Positions 46,901 to 58,807 of a DNA stretch of 64,000 nucleotides are shown here, piece after piece. The notes under the pieces are model-generated. The model was not told the origin of the DNA. It was given only the letters and a program-made list of their open reading frames with translations, and did no database searches. The DNA is from Rhynochetos jubatus (taxonomy: Eukaryota > Chordata > Aves > Eurypygiformes > Rhynochetidae), in contig CM050659.1 in NCBI GenBank assembly GCA_027574665.1, positions 23,475,001 through 23,539,000 of the forward strand. The letters are read 5' to 3'. Both the position numbers and the translations under genes were made by a program. Numbering within the stretch: the first letter of the stretch is position 1; each line of letters starts with the position of its first letter.

Positions 46901-49244
46901 GCCTGCTGTCTGTTTGCTGCAGTCGAGGCTGCCTAGCGCCGCTGCGCACAAATTGCTTTCAAATCGAATTGTTTAAAAAAACGTTTTCTAAACATTCCCT
47001 CCCCTTCGTGTGACTGTCCATTGTGCCAGGCAGAGCTGCGAGCTTTTACCTGATTTTTCCCTGGCTGAAGGATGCGGAAGATGCTTCATTTTTTTGATTT
47101 TGGTTTTTTTGCCCTTTGCAGAGGCAAGGCTCCGGTGCTCGTGGTGACGTGCGGTGCAGTGCTTGCTGGCAGCTTTGTCTCGAGAGGTGTCAGGATGATT
47201 GTTTTTCTGTTGATGGGGTTGTGGTCTAACTAGAGGTGTTTGGGAGACATTCTGGTCTCCTTGGAGGGTAGTGTCCTGGGGTACTGGCAGGTCCGCAGCA
47301 GCATGAGGTTCATGATGCCTGGGATTTGGAGCGCATCCAAAGAACCTGGGGCTTGCAGGAAGGTGGTGAGCGCAGCTCTCGCCTACGCGGCGCTGAGGGG
47401 GATGCCCTCACCTATAGGGACATGGATACAGAAGCTGCTGTGGACACCTCTTACCTGGGGCTGCCTGACTGCAGGAGCCCAGTTGAGCAAATTCCTTGTA
47501 TCCTAGACATCCATAGCCGTTTTCTGTGTGGATGCAAAATACCCTTTGCAAGTGCTATGGGAGGTTTGGAAATAGGAAATGATCTTGCAGGTAGTTTGAA
47601 GTACCACCCTGAGAAAGGTGTGTTGGTACAAACGGTGGTGCAGTGCTTCCAACAGCTGGTGATGTTCCTTTGTTTCTTGTTCGTTATCCATCCCTCCCAC
47701 CGCCCCAAACTCCTCTTCAAATACTGACACAAGAGCCCTTCTGAAGCAACGTTTATCTCGAGTGCTGCTATTTCAGGATTTGTCGGTTTTGTCATAAGAT
47801 TATCCACACCGATTGAAGCTCTGAGGGTGGAAGAGTGACACGTGCCCTGTTCCTCTAGGCCTGTTCTTTGGTGTTGCCCAGAGAGTGATTCTGGGGTAGG
47901 ACTTGGCTGGATCTTCGCAAGATGACCCATTTCAGAACTCCCCATGGAGTGGCCCAGTTCAGCATGACGATCTGTCTCCGGGAGATGCCAAGAGCCGGCT
48001 AAGCACCTGGAGCAGGTTTGTCCTCAGTCCCCTGACACCCTCTTGGCCAGTTTGAAAATCCTTATGGAAATATGCCTGGATTCAATCTTCATGTAGGGTT
48101 CTTGCTTCCTGCCCTTGCCCTTGTCCTTGGTCCTGCAGTCTCTGCCCCCCTACCACCCGTTGCATCTCCCGAGGAATACCCTTGCTGCATCTTTCCAACA
48201 CTTGCAAGCCTACTCCTGTGTTACGCTGAAAGTGGTTTGAACAGGCTCCTGCAGGAATATCTTCTGTGCCTACAGACCCTCCTTAAACTCTTCTCTAATA
48301 TCTTGGCTGCAAGAAGCGGCGGTATAAACGGGCAGTGGATGTATCTGGCATTACAAAGTTTTATTGGGTAAGCCTGTGACCTCACCCTTGTAACCTCTCT
48401 GCCCACTCTGACCTCCTCCCCTGTTTGCTGATGGCAAACTCAGTGATGCTGCACCAAAGTGAATTTAGGATTATATCATTGTGACGCCTCTACGTGTTTC
48501 TTCTTCAGGAATACCTTTGGGCATTTGACATATAATAATAATATGAAGTTAGTGTGGTTGATGGGTCTTATATTGACAACCCTGAAGCTCACCCAGATAA
48601 TTTATTTACAAATTTTTGTTCAGCTGAGACCATCTTTAAGTGCAGACAGCAATTTCAGTCTCTGCTTAGGTGCAGTCATTTCTGTTGTACGGTCACGCAG
48701 GAGACTGTCATGCTGCTGATGTCTACAGCAGGCTCAAAACCAGGCTTAGCAATAAACTGTCCTTGAGGAAATTCTCAGTTCACTACTGGTCTGGGTCCAG
48801 ATCTGAGCTAGAGGTGAGATGCTCCTGTCATCATGCTGTGGTCCCAGCCCTATTTCTCATCCTCAAACTCTTTCTTTGTATCTGTTTTTAAATGTTATTA
48901 CCCCAGGATTTTTATTTCCTCTCTTCACCCAAGGTAAAGAGAAGTAGATTTGCCCAGACAGTATTGTGTGGGCACAATTGTGCGCCACAGCTAGATGCCA
49001 TCCCAGATCTACCTAAGGTTACGTGGTTGTGTCATCCTCCCCTCGCTGGAGAGACATGACAGGGAATGCTACGAGGTACAAGCTGCAACCCAAAGGGCCA
49101 TCTGAATTTGGGCGAATTGAGCATTCTTTGTGGGGTTTTTTGAAGACAGCATCAACAGGAGAGAGCTGAAACCCACCACCACCCAAAGTAAGGTTAAAAC
49201 CAGAATCTCCTCTTTTTGGGGAAGTGCTCCAAAGAACAGGGGTT
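43917..49244. other. Non-coding, long gene-free stretch
   Basis: About 5.3 kb with no recognisable exon, repeat or RNA gene. Contents worth noting: an A16 tract at 44946-44961 followed by a short CpG-dense patch (about 44983-45060), a T/C-rich tract at 45530-45570, and a 133/164-codon overlapping frame pair at 47326-47945 without any domain. Confidence 0.5.
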
Positions 49245-49529
49245 TCATAGAATCAGAGAATTTGATTTGGGTTAGAAGGGACCTTAAAGATCATCTAGTC
49301 CCACCCCCTGCCATGGACAGGGACACCTTCCACTAGATCAGGTTGCTCTAAGCCTCATCCAGCCTGGCCTTGAAGACAGCCCGGGATGGGTCATCCACAG
49401 CTTCTCTGGGCAACCTGTCCCAGTGGCTCACCACAGGAAGAATTTCTTCCTGATGTCCAGTCTCAATCTCCCTGCTTTCAATTTAAACCTGTTACTCCTT
49501 GTCCTGTCACTCCCTGCCCTTGTAAAAAG
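49245..49529 (-). mobile_element. CR1 LINE 3' fragment (minus strand)
   Basis: Begins TCATAGAATCAGAGAATTTG, the reverse complement of a CR1 3' terminus, and continues as CCACCCCCTGCCATGGACAG and AACCTGTCCCAGTGGCTCAC. On the minus strand the frame gives SNRFKLKAGRLRLDIRKK, the F-type subfamily seen at 5329 and 7779. The 5' truncation point is about 49529. A few bases are missing before AGGAAGAATTTCTTCCTGAT. Confidence 0.93.
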
Positions 49530-52461
49530 GTATTGGAGGTCTGGTCCTCTGTGTGTCTAATGAGGGTCTGTAAACGGTGTGTTTTCTTCAGACTGCACAG
49601 AACATTTCTTTCCAAAGAAATAGAGAACAATATGCAGTAGAACAACTGTCTCTTCCAGTCTGTACTGATTTTCCTTTTTCAGCTCACTGTGGTTGTACTC
49701 CCTGCCTTACGTTCCTTCATTGGGATGCCCCTGGGGCCAGGTCTCCCACCTGGGACCTGGTCTTCTTCCTCTTTGCACGCTGGGTGGTGCTCATCCTGCT
49801 GCTCTTGGCCAGACAAAGATTTTAGTATTCAGGAAGTTGGGCAGTTTGGCTGTCCTTGGTCTAATTAGTTCGTTAAGCACAGGGGAGCTCAGATCACAGT
49901 TCAAATGGCTGTAATTTGAGTGAGCTTGAGACAATGTGAGAGGATTAAGTAGTAGAATTGTGTCTATTACTCTGGCCGAAAAATAACTATTCAATTTGAC
50001 TTGAATATTTAATTTTTGGAACATAAGGGTTAGATATTAATATGGGCTTGGCAGAGGGTTCATCACTTGTAAGGCTGTGCTGAGAGTTCTTCACGTGCTG
50101 AGATCAATTCTTGAAGTCAAGCATGTCTTTCTGGAAATTCTCCTCTGAACAAATAATTGGCCCCAACGAAGAGGTGGCTGGCTACGGTTGAATTGCTCAT
50201 TAATGTAGGAGGTCCTTTTAAATGGTCTTCTGGTCGTAAATCCCATGGATATCTTAAAAACTTGGAGGTGGTTTTTCTCAGAGGGGGTCTGCAAGTGTCT
50301 GCCTTCCATTACCCAGGCTGATACCTTCGCAGGCGCTGAAGCAGATCCATCACCATGGGTGGCTTCTGCTGGGGGGTTGGCCATGGAAAGCCCTCCCCAA
50401 ATGAGCAAGGTAGAAATGCAAAGGCCAAAATACCCAAAATAATGCAATCTGGAGTGGAAGCCTTCGTTTTTCTTTCTCTCACGGCAACAGATGTTGGAGT
50501 CTGGATATTGCATGGAGTGGGCTGCAACGGCCGCAGCCCATCGCGTGTGCTGCATTCCTGCCAGCCCCAGCAAGGAAGCCCCAAGTGGCATTTCCATGTT
50601 TTAGTGGTACTGTGCAAGGCTGGGCTGAGGGTTACAATACTTCTTTGCCTGCCTAAGATGGGTAAACGGAGTATTTTATCTTTTTTCCATTTTAATATTG
50701 TGCCTGCATCTATTCCAATAAGGAAAAACAATGCTAATTGGAACGTTTTAAGGGGTTGGCAGTAAATGAGAATAAACATTATCAGGATGAGAAGTTTAAA
50801 GGGAATTTGGTCAAAATACTAGTGACAGTTTTGGTCAAAATATCAGAGTTTAGGGACTGAGAGGAGTGGTTTAGTTAGCTTAAACTTGTTGAGCATGGTG
50901 AGAATAAAAAGCGGTTGGTGGCTGATATCTGCGTTAGTGGGGTTCGCAGGGCAGTGTGAGAGCTCTGGCTGAAGGCAGGGCTGTCAAAGAAATCAGTTTT
51001 GAGCATTTCATAGGGAATGGATCAAAAATACCTCATTTTGAGACCTTTCTCGCTTGCTGTTGCATCGATGTCTACGACCTGCGTGGACGTGATAAGGCTT
51101 CGTGTAAGCAGATCCTCACTGGAACCAGGTCCTTCCCGTGCGAACCAGCCGGCCGCTGTCAGGGAGCACCAAACCGAGTGCTGCAGATAGTCCTGTTGCA
51201 CTGGGGCACGTGCCGAGGTACCGCACAGCTGTGGCTGCATGTTCTGGGTGGATGAGGTGGGTGGATCCTGCACAGCATATTAAGGACTTACAAAGCTTTT
51301 GGTTGAGAACATGCTGCACAGAGCAAAGGGACACAGAAACATCGTAATGCTGACTCCAAACTTCTTTGAAATCTGGGCAGAGGTCATGTTTTCTGATGGT
51401 TTTGGTTTTGTTTTTTTTTTCATTCTGGCCGATTTCCTCAGGTTTGCTCTTTTTCTCCTCTAGCCTGAGGGCTTGTGCTTGCTTGGCTCTCATACTGGAC
51501 ACCTTTAAATCAACCAGAGGATGATGCATTGGGTTTGTCGACATTTCATTTATTTCTTCTGTGTTTGCTTCTTTGCTTGAAGACCCTCAGTAGGCAAAGG
51601 GTTAACAGTATCCTCATGGTTCTTCCAGTTACCCCATCAGGACTCTTTAAAAATTAGTTTCTCCCCACTTACAGCACTATAATTAGGATACAGGAGTTGT
51701 GGGGAATGATTTCACAAAGTGACTTGGTGTACTCGCCCATGCACCCCAGGGAGCCAGGCAATTATGCATACATAATTCTACTCTTTGAATAATTTCTCTT
51801 TCTCTGCATAATTTCTCTCTATTCATCTTTCCAGTGTCCTTCTGAGATAAACTTAGAAGTCTCAGCTTTCAGAATTTAAAAAAAGATCCTGTGCCTGCAT
51901 GTGCACTATTTGCATTTAAACCAGCAGCCGGGCGGAGGGGTGAGGCCGGGGAGGAGGGCGAAGGAGCCTACGGAAGGAAGCAGGAGAAGCCCCTTAATGG
52001 AATAGCACAACCACCTTGGCCAGTGAATGATCAGAAAGAGGTGGTGAAGAGTATTTCATTCCCAGTTCCCAACTGGTGCATCTTTTAGGCTTTGCTAGGG
52101 CGAAGCTGCTGCATGGCTGGGGCAGGTGCTTTGTGAAGGTTTCTCATGGTCTGTGCTTCCAAATTCCCACATGGAGCGGGGAAAGGTCCCTTTAGCTGTC
52201 AGCAGTTCTTGGTTCCTGCCACCATCCTTGGGCCCAACAACGTGGTGCTCGGTCACCTGCCCGCAGCCGGTATTTTAGCTGTAAGCTAACAAAGGTGTTG
52301 CTCTTGGTGTCGGCAACCTCTGCTCAAAGCAAGGTGTCTGCGTGTTTCGTCATAGCTGGCGTAAGGAGCTGCTCTGCTTTAACCAGGAGCCTGGACTTGA
52401 GTCCCCTCAGCTTCGCTCGTTGGGGGCTGCGGTGTGGAACCAGAGGGGCAGGCTGGGGGTT
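49530..52461. other. Non-coding, nothing recognised
   Basis: About 2.9 kb. Overlapping minus and plus frames at 50091-50779 (168, 156 and 136 codons) cover the same bases in different registers and have no domain. A T run lies at about 51411-51420. GC content rises after 51900. Confidence 0.5.
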
Positions 52462-52844
52462 GGGCTGCCAGCTCTTCCTGTGCCCAGGTCTCTGCTTTCC
52501 CCGTGCCCAGGGCTGCCAGCTCTCCCCGTGCCCAGGTCTCTGCTCTCCCCGTGCCCAGGTCTCTGCTCTCCCCATGCCCAGGGCTGCCAGCTCTCCCCGT
52601 GCCCAGGTCTCTGCTCTCCCCGTGCCCAGGGCTGCCAGCTCTCCCCGTGCCCAGGTCTCTGCTCTCCCCGTGCCCAGGGCTGCCAGCTCTCCCCGTGCCC
52701 AGGTCTCTGCTCTCCCCGTGCCCAGGTCTCTGCTCTCCCCATGCCCAGGGCTGCCAGCTCTCCCCGTGCCCAGGTCTCTGCTCTCCCCGTGCCCAGGGCT
52801 GCCAGCTCTCCCTGTGCCCAGGTCTCTGCTCTCCCGGTACCCAC
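52462..52844. repeat. GC-rich minisatellite, 16 monomers of 23/25 bp
   Basis: Two monomer types alternate: A (about 25 bp, GGCTGCCAGCTCTCC then CCGTGCCCAG) and B (23 bp, GTCTCTGCTCTCC then CCGTGCCCAG). Monomer starts are 52462, 52488, 52511, 52536, 52559, 52582, 52607, 52630, 52655, 52678, 52703, 52726, 52749, 52774, 52797 and 52822, in the order ABABBABABABBABAB. The second B of each BB pair (52559, 52726) carries the same G-to-A change (CCCATGCCCAG). The first and last monomers are divergent, as is common at array edges. No stop triplet occurs on either strand of the unit, so all six frames stay open; none is likely to be coding. Confidence 0.95.
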
Positions 52845-55499
52845 AGACTCTCAGCAGCAGAGGCCGCTTCAGACCTTTCCCCCTCCTGGGGCAGTTGATA
52901 CACGCCCAGGCTGCGCCCCCGTGTATTACGGAGCTGACCCTTTTGGGTGCAAGGGCGTTTCTGTTTCTAATATCCCGTTGACGCTGTTCTCGGTGAATAT
53001 TGCAGCGTGATAAGCAAAACACAGAGTAACTGCCAGCATATTTCCACTGTCTTCAGAGTCGGTTTATCTTCATAAACCCGCTGTTGACATGATGCAGTTT
53101 CTCTCTCTTGCAGTGTAGCTGTATAGCAGCAAAGTTGTGATAAAAGACAACTTGTTGAAGGGATTCTTTGTCATACTCCTGAATCATCTACAATTCCTTC
53201 TTTTCCCCGGTACCACAAGTGTGTGGTGCTTTGCAATTATACCTGCACTTGATGCCTTTCCCTTTTTTTTTTTCCCCTCCCTTTCTCTCAGTGATTCAAG
53301 TTCCCTATTGTACCCTCATTCATTCTCTCTCTCTTTTGGTTTCTTCTTCTTCTTCTCCTTTTTGTATTTTATCCACCACCTTCTCAAAGCATTGAAGCTG
53401 TAACTGCTTCGCTGTGGTCTAAGGAAAAGCTACTGTTCTACTTCCCAAAGAAAGCTCATTGTGTGGTGCCATGAAAAAGGGTTTAAACAACACAAGGGAA
53501 TAAAGGCACCACATTTCTCTGAAAGTTTTTCTTTTCTTTTCCTTTTTTTTTAAATTTTTTTTAAGGAATAATGCATAAGCTGCTAGGAAAGGGCAGAAAT
53601 GTCTCCTGCTTCTCTCTAGTCTTGCCTGTGAGGCTGTGAAATTCTAAGGAATCCTGCTTTTTACATAGGGGCTTGAAAGCTAGACCACCCCACCTCCAAG
53701 CCTTTGCTGGTCTCTGCACTACCCTCCTAAGCCTCACTAAAAATTCTAAGATTGTTCCCGAACAGCACAGAATCAAAGCTTACAAGGCAGTAGCGTAATT
53801 GCTTGCTTTTTTGGTACCAGTTTATAGCAATCTTATGTAAGACACTCAAATGCTTTCAAAAAGGCCTTTTTAGCAACGAGAGCTGAGTTATTCCGCTATC
53901 AGCAGAGTTACTGGAGGCTGGCATCCGTACCAGTGGGTTTGGATCCTCTCTGCAGCGCATGCAGGCCCCAGATGTGCTGCCCCATCGCTGCTGGCCCCCT
54001 CCCAGCCGCTGAACCCCCCACACGCGCTGCATCCATCCGTACCGCCGCGCTTCTGCGTATATCTGTCCCTTCCTGCTCGGAAAGGCTTCGAGACATTGTT
54101 TTAATTTTTTTTTATTATTAATATTCCTATTCTTTTCCATGTTGGCAGAATCTCCTCTGCCAAACACATGGCACTGGGAAGAAAAAAGGAGGAAAAAGGG
54201 AATTTTGTCAGCTCTTCCCGTCAGTGCTCAGCATAGCCCTCATGGCATCATACTGTTTAAATAAAGGGAGTTTTAAAATGCAATTCTCTTTTCTCTACTG
54301 ATGGGGACTGATTACTGCTGGCACTTTGCTGGACGTGGGTGATGAATATCCCCCAATTCCACTTCCAAGTTTTGTTAGTTTTCCAGTGATGTCTTTCCCA
54401 CTCTTACGACTTCATACGATGCTGCGGATTTGATGCAACTTAAATGCAGAGGAGGGGATTTCAAACAAAATAGCTATTTTAATGGAAGCTAATAAAGAGG
54501 AAACATTTATTTTGATCACAGCTCTGTAAAACAATGCTGTTCTGAAGCCTGAGGTTGCACCTGAACCTACTTGTGTTTCCCTGTGAATATTTATTCCTAT
54601 TTCTGTTTGTGCTTTGCTTCTCCAATAAATGGGCACGGTGCAAGCGTATGGATGTTTCTGTCTAGGAAAGACACTTTCCTGGGGTGAAATGACGATGTTA
54701 TTGTTTTGTTTCCAGCAATATGGCAGCCAGTGATCTTCAGTTATTTTAGTAATAACACGCAGAAGAAAAGTAACCTTATATATTGACATCCTTGGTAACT
54801 ACAGTGAAGTGTCAGCTTTGGAGACAGTAGTAGTCCGGGTTGCAAACTGGGAAATGTGGGAGAGTTTGTGGCTTGGTGATGTCAGGGAGGAAAGCTAACA
54901 CGGATTTAGAGATGGAACTGTGGTCTCTCAGCCATCTCTGTTGGCTGCCCGTGAAATACCTCTTGCCCTCTCTGCACAGGAGCTACAGAACTGTTGTTAC
55001 GACTGAAACCACGGTAATTAATCTGTGCTTAGAGATACCATGAAGTGAGCTGAATTTCTGTAATTTCTCCTGCTTTTCATAGCAGATTCCCCAGCAAGAC
55101 ACAAGAAACACCCTCACGGAGCTGAAACACCTTCACAGTGCATTGGCTCTTCCCCAGAAAAACTGATTTTATGACAACAGGTGCGAGCAGCTGGAGTTGG
55201 GATGCGCGATGCTGACAGGCAGAGTGCATCCTTCCAGCCATGGCATCCATCGTGCTCGCCGCTCCTCTCTCCTCCCAGCGGCTTTGGAGACCTACTCCTG
55301 CCAACCCAAGGGGTGCCCTTTGGTGGGGGAGCTACTGGTGTGTTTGGGACATGGGCACAGTGTCTGGGCTGGTGATGCGCGTGCGGATCACATACCCATG
55401 CTGCTCTGGCCAGACTTGGCCAGAATTGCCAATCTGGCCTCGAAGTAGTACGTTGGATGCTGCATCTTGGCAAGCGAGGGCTGGTGACAGATGCTAACT
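52845..55499. other. Non-coding, pyrimidine-rich patch
   Basis: No gene recognised. A pyrimidine-rich tract at about 53250-53360 includes a (TTC)n run. T/A runs lie at about 53542-53565 and 54105-54120. Short multi-frame openings at 55077-55497 lack motifs. Confidence 0.5.
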
Positions 55500-58400
55500 C
55501 TTTGTTTTTCAGTTTTCCCCGGTATAAATATGTTCAGGCTTTTAGAGGTTGTTATTATTAGCAGCATTGTTCAAGTCTTTTCAGGACAAAGTGCCCTCCG
55601 CCCAGGAGCGAGTGTGGACCGTTCTCTCTCTGGCTTCTCTGTTGGCTCAGCCTAGGGTACTGGACCATCGGCCTTCTTCTTCCAAAACCATTCTCCTCCT
55701 GCTTTTGCCTGGCAGCGCAGACTCCCAGGAGGTTTTAAGGTTTGATACAGGCAGATGTGTCCCAAGCTTTTCAAAATGTTTAGTGTTGCAGCGTGACCCA
55801 CGCGAGACACGACTTTCCGGGTGCAGACGGAGTGGAAGCCTCTTCGCGCAGTCACTGACGTGCCCGCAGACAGACACAGCCTGCCTGCTGCAGCTGCCTG
55901 TATCTAGCAGATATGCAGCCCCGTGGGGTTGTATGTGGCATAAATAGTATTTCAGGATCTGCTTTCATTATTTGAACTTACACGACCTATTTCTGCTGTG
56001 TTATCTCTCAGTTGGTGGGAGGTAGGAGTGCATTATTTGTTTCATCGACTTGTTTGCTTAACTTCTAACTGGCATCGCATTTAAATAGAGCATCTCCCTG
56101 TGCATGTCTTGTCTATCTAGGCGCTTGTTCCCGTTGGTGTTACTCTCCTCCTCCTCACATTCCCCCGCCTGTGTTGTAGCACCTGTTGCATTTTGCCACA
56201 AATTAGACCATAAAATGTTCACAGCGGGGATAATTCGCCTGTGTGCGGCTCTGAGTGTTGCAGGGTCGGATCCTGCCTGGGGACTGTGGGTACCACACGC
56301 GACAGTGTGGAGTGCCGTTGTAGGGATCCAGCCAGGGGAGATGCTCGCAGGTGGCTGTTCTTTTAAGCCCAGACAAGGTTGTGAAATACCATCAGCAGCT
56401 TCGAAAAGTGGTTGCTTTGGTTCCTTTTAGCCAGGTTCCCTGGCCTTAGCCTTCAAGCTGTTTTTTTGCTTGGATGCTCGTGCCTACGATGATGGTGAAA
56501 CCGCTGATGCTCGACTGCACATCTGCATCTGCCTCCACACACGCTTGTGCTTGGTGTAACACGGCGTGGAAATCCCACTCGGTCAGCCGGCAGCAGCACT
56601 CTGGTTTGAAAAATGCTAGGTCAGCACGCATTAATAGACGTTTAACATCTCCTTTTGCCCAGTGCAGTCTCTCCTAACAGCAGGCAGCGGTTCTGTTGCA
56701 GGCACGGCAAGAGGGGAAGGAGCACGGGGCAGCGTTTCTCTCCTTGGTTTCCCATGGATTTTGGGATGTAGAGGGATAACCTGGAGTGTCGAGACTGCCG
56801 CACATGTACCCTTTGACTAGAGAATAGATTAGGGAGCGATTCGCCGTAGAGGGAAGTTCGCTTCTCCGACTGCGTCATGTGAAATCTGGACACTGATATC
56901 TAGGATTTGCCAAAGGCGCGCAAACCAGAGTCCTTTTTTTATCACAGTACTCTTTGATTAAGATCATTATAGCAACTGGTAGCACTACTGTTGAGATTGA
57001 GTTGGTATTTCTGTCTCTTAGGCTGCAACTCTGTGTTCAAGCTGTCAGCCCAGATGCAACTGGGGAAAAAAGAAAACCAAAAATGTGTTTTGTCCATTGA
57101 GACGTTTTAGAGCTGTGGGTTTAAAAGATAGATTTTAACTTGCTGTGGAGTATTTTTATGGATGACACGCGTCTATGCGTTATAAGGTTTTCAAGGATAC
57201 GTGACTTCCAAAAAGTCTCCTGTACTTCTTTGGTTTTTATTTAGCTTGTAGTGCGAGAAAATGCTCGTGCATGTAGAAGGGACCTTTGCGCAGTGAATTG
57301 CTATCACACACAGCTATTATTTGCCTACTGTTTTGTGTCCAGTTTCAACCTGGTTTTGTTTAGTTTGAAGCTCGGTAAGAAGGGGGAAATAATACCACAT
57401 CTTGTAGCTTAGCAAATCAGCGTCATTTAGTGCAACAGTGACATTACGTAGCGAACAGGAGCCGTAACAACTGGGAATGCGTAAGGACGAGCTCAGGGTA
57501 ACACATGGTCAGACTGGTTAAGTGGTAAAAGCTAAGGAACATGGCTAATCCTTACACACCCAGAAACTGTGAGACTGGCTTAAATCACACATTTTTTTAA
57601 AAAACCCCTTTATTTCTTTTGTGTGTGTGATGGTTTTTTGAGCCTCAAGGTTGTACTTGGTTCATGTTTTCAAGTATTTCCTTGCAGTCTGGTGGGCTAG
57701 ACACATACTTTTGTTTTAGGTGAGACTGTCACGTCATCGCTTGACTCCAGGAGCTCAAGCATTCGGAAAAAACACCAAACAGTCAGAGCTGATCGCATTG
57801 GGTGAGCTGGAAGCACTAAATTTAGATCATTCCTTCACTTCTACAGTGCTGCTAGATTGTTAGCTGAGGTGAAAAAAAAATTGAAGTACTTTGTGAGTTT
57901 TAAATTGATAGCATCCTTTTAAATCTTAGCATAAATTCAGTGGCACTTCACCTCCCTCCCACAATCGGATCTAAAGAGCGAGAGTAACGATGTCATTTTT
58001 TTTTCCCAGGCTATACAAAGAACACATATCAGGGATATATTAATGAAATATTAGCAAATCAATGCCAGGAAAAGCAACAGTAAGCTAGAAGAGAAATCTG
58101 TGCTGGTAGGCAGGGGAGTTACAGCAGTGACCTGACACGACTGAGCCAATTCAACCCAGAGATCTGGTTGCTATTGAGAGAAAATATTACTCGCTCAAAG
58201 AAAGGAGGACGAAAGCCCTTCAGTACGATGGAGTTGCACCATCTGTGACACCTGCATTCAGCAGTGGGCACGGTGGATAATAGGCAAAGAGATTGTACAG
58301 CAAAACATGCGTCATTTACCTTGGAATAAAGAGGTTTAATTTCTGAAAGGCTTTCGGCACATCTTGAAGTAAATGGGAGCCGAGGGCATTTGTCACCTGG

Positions 58401-58774
58401 CAGACGGAGACACGTAACAGGCTACTCACCCCCGTGTAAATAAATCTTACCAGGGCTCGGGTCCACGCGTGGAAATTTCCCATTTGCGCTGCAGGTTCCT
58501 GCAGGAAACCGGCTGGACCTGGGGCATTAGTGCCAAGGTGGAAGGTAGATGGGTCATCCAAATCACGACTGCGAGCCCAAGGGGATGCTGAAAAAATCTG
58601 GGTTTGCACTGCTGTTGTCCGTGTGGTTGAGTGGCAGCTCATCGTGGGTCCCTACGTAGAGATGTAGATTGAACCCCACGACCATCCTCTGCACCATCCC
58701 CTTACTCCTGTGGGTCACTTTGGGTAAGAGAGCAAACTTCTTGTCACAGGTTATTTCCTTAATGTGAGCCTCTT

Positions 58775-58778
<4 letters not shown>
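55500..58778. other. Non-coding, nothing recognised
   Basis: About 3.3 kb with no recognisable exon, repeat or RNA gene. Open frames are scarce between 56900 and 58300. Confidence 0.5.

Positions 58779-58805
<27 letters not shown>
58779..58805. repeat. Poly-A homopolymer, 27 nt
   Basis: An uninterrupted A27. No AATAAA lies in the 30 bp upstream on the plus strand, so it is not obviously the tail of a processed retrocopy. Confidence 0.88.

Positions 58806-58807
<2 letters not shown>

Noticed and set aside
47326..47945. 133-codon plus and 164-codon minus overlapping frames
   Set aside because: Same bases open on both strands, with no family motif.
52295..53022. Six open frames of 145-232 codons around the minisatellite
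   Set aside because: Produced by a stop-free tandem repeat; all frames are open at once, so none is evidence of coding.
58300..58805. Possible processed retrocopy ending in A27
   Set aside because: No AATAAA near the tract and no recognisable coding sequence before it. A simple A tract is a better explanation.
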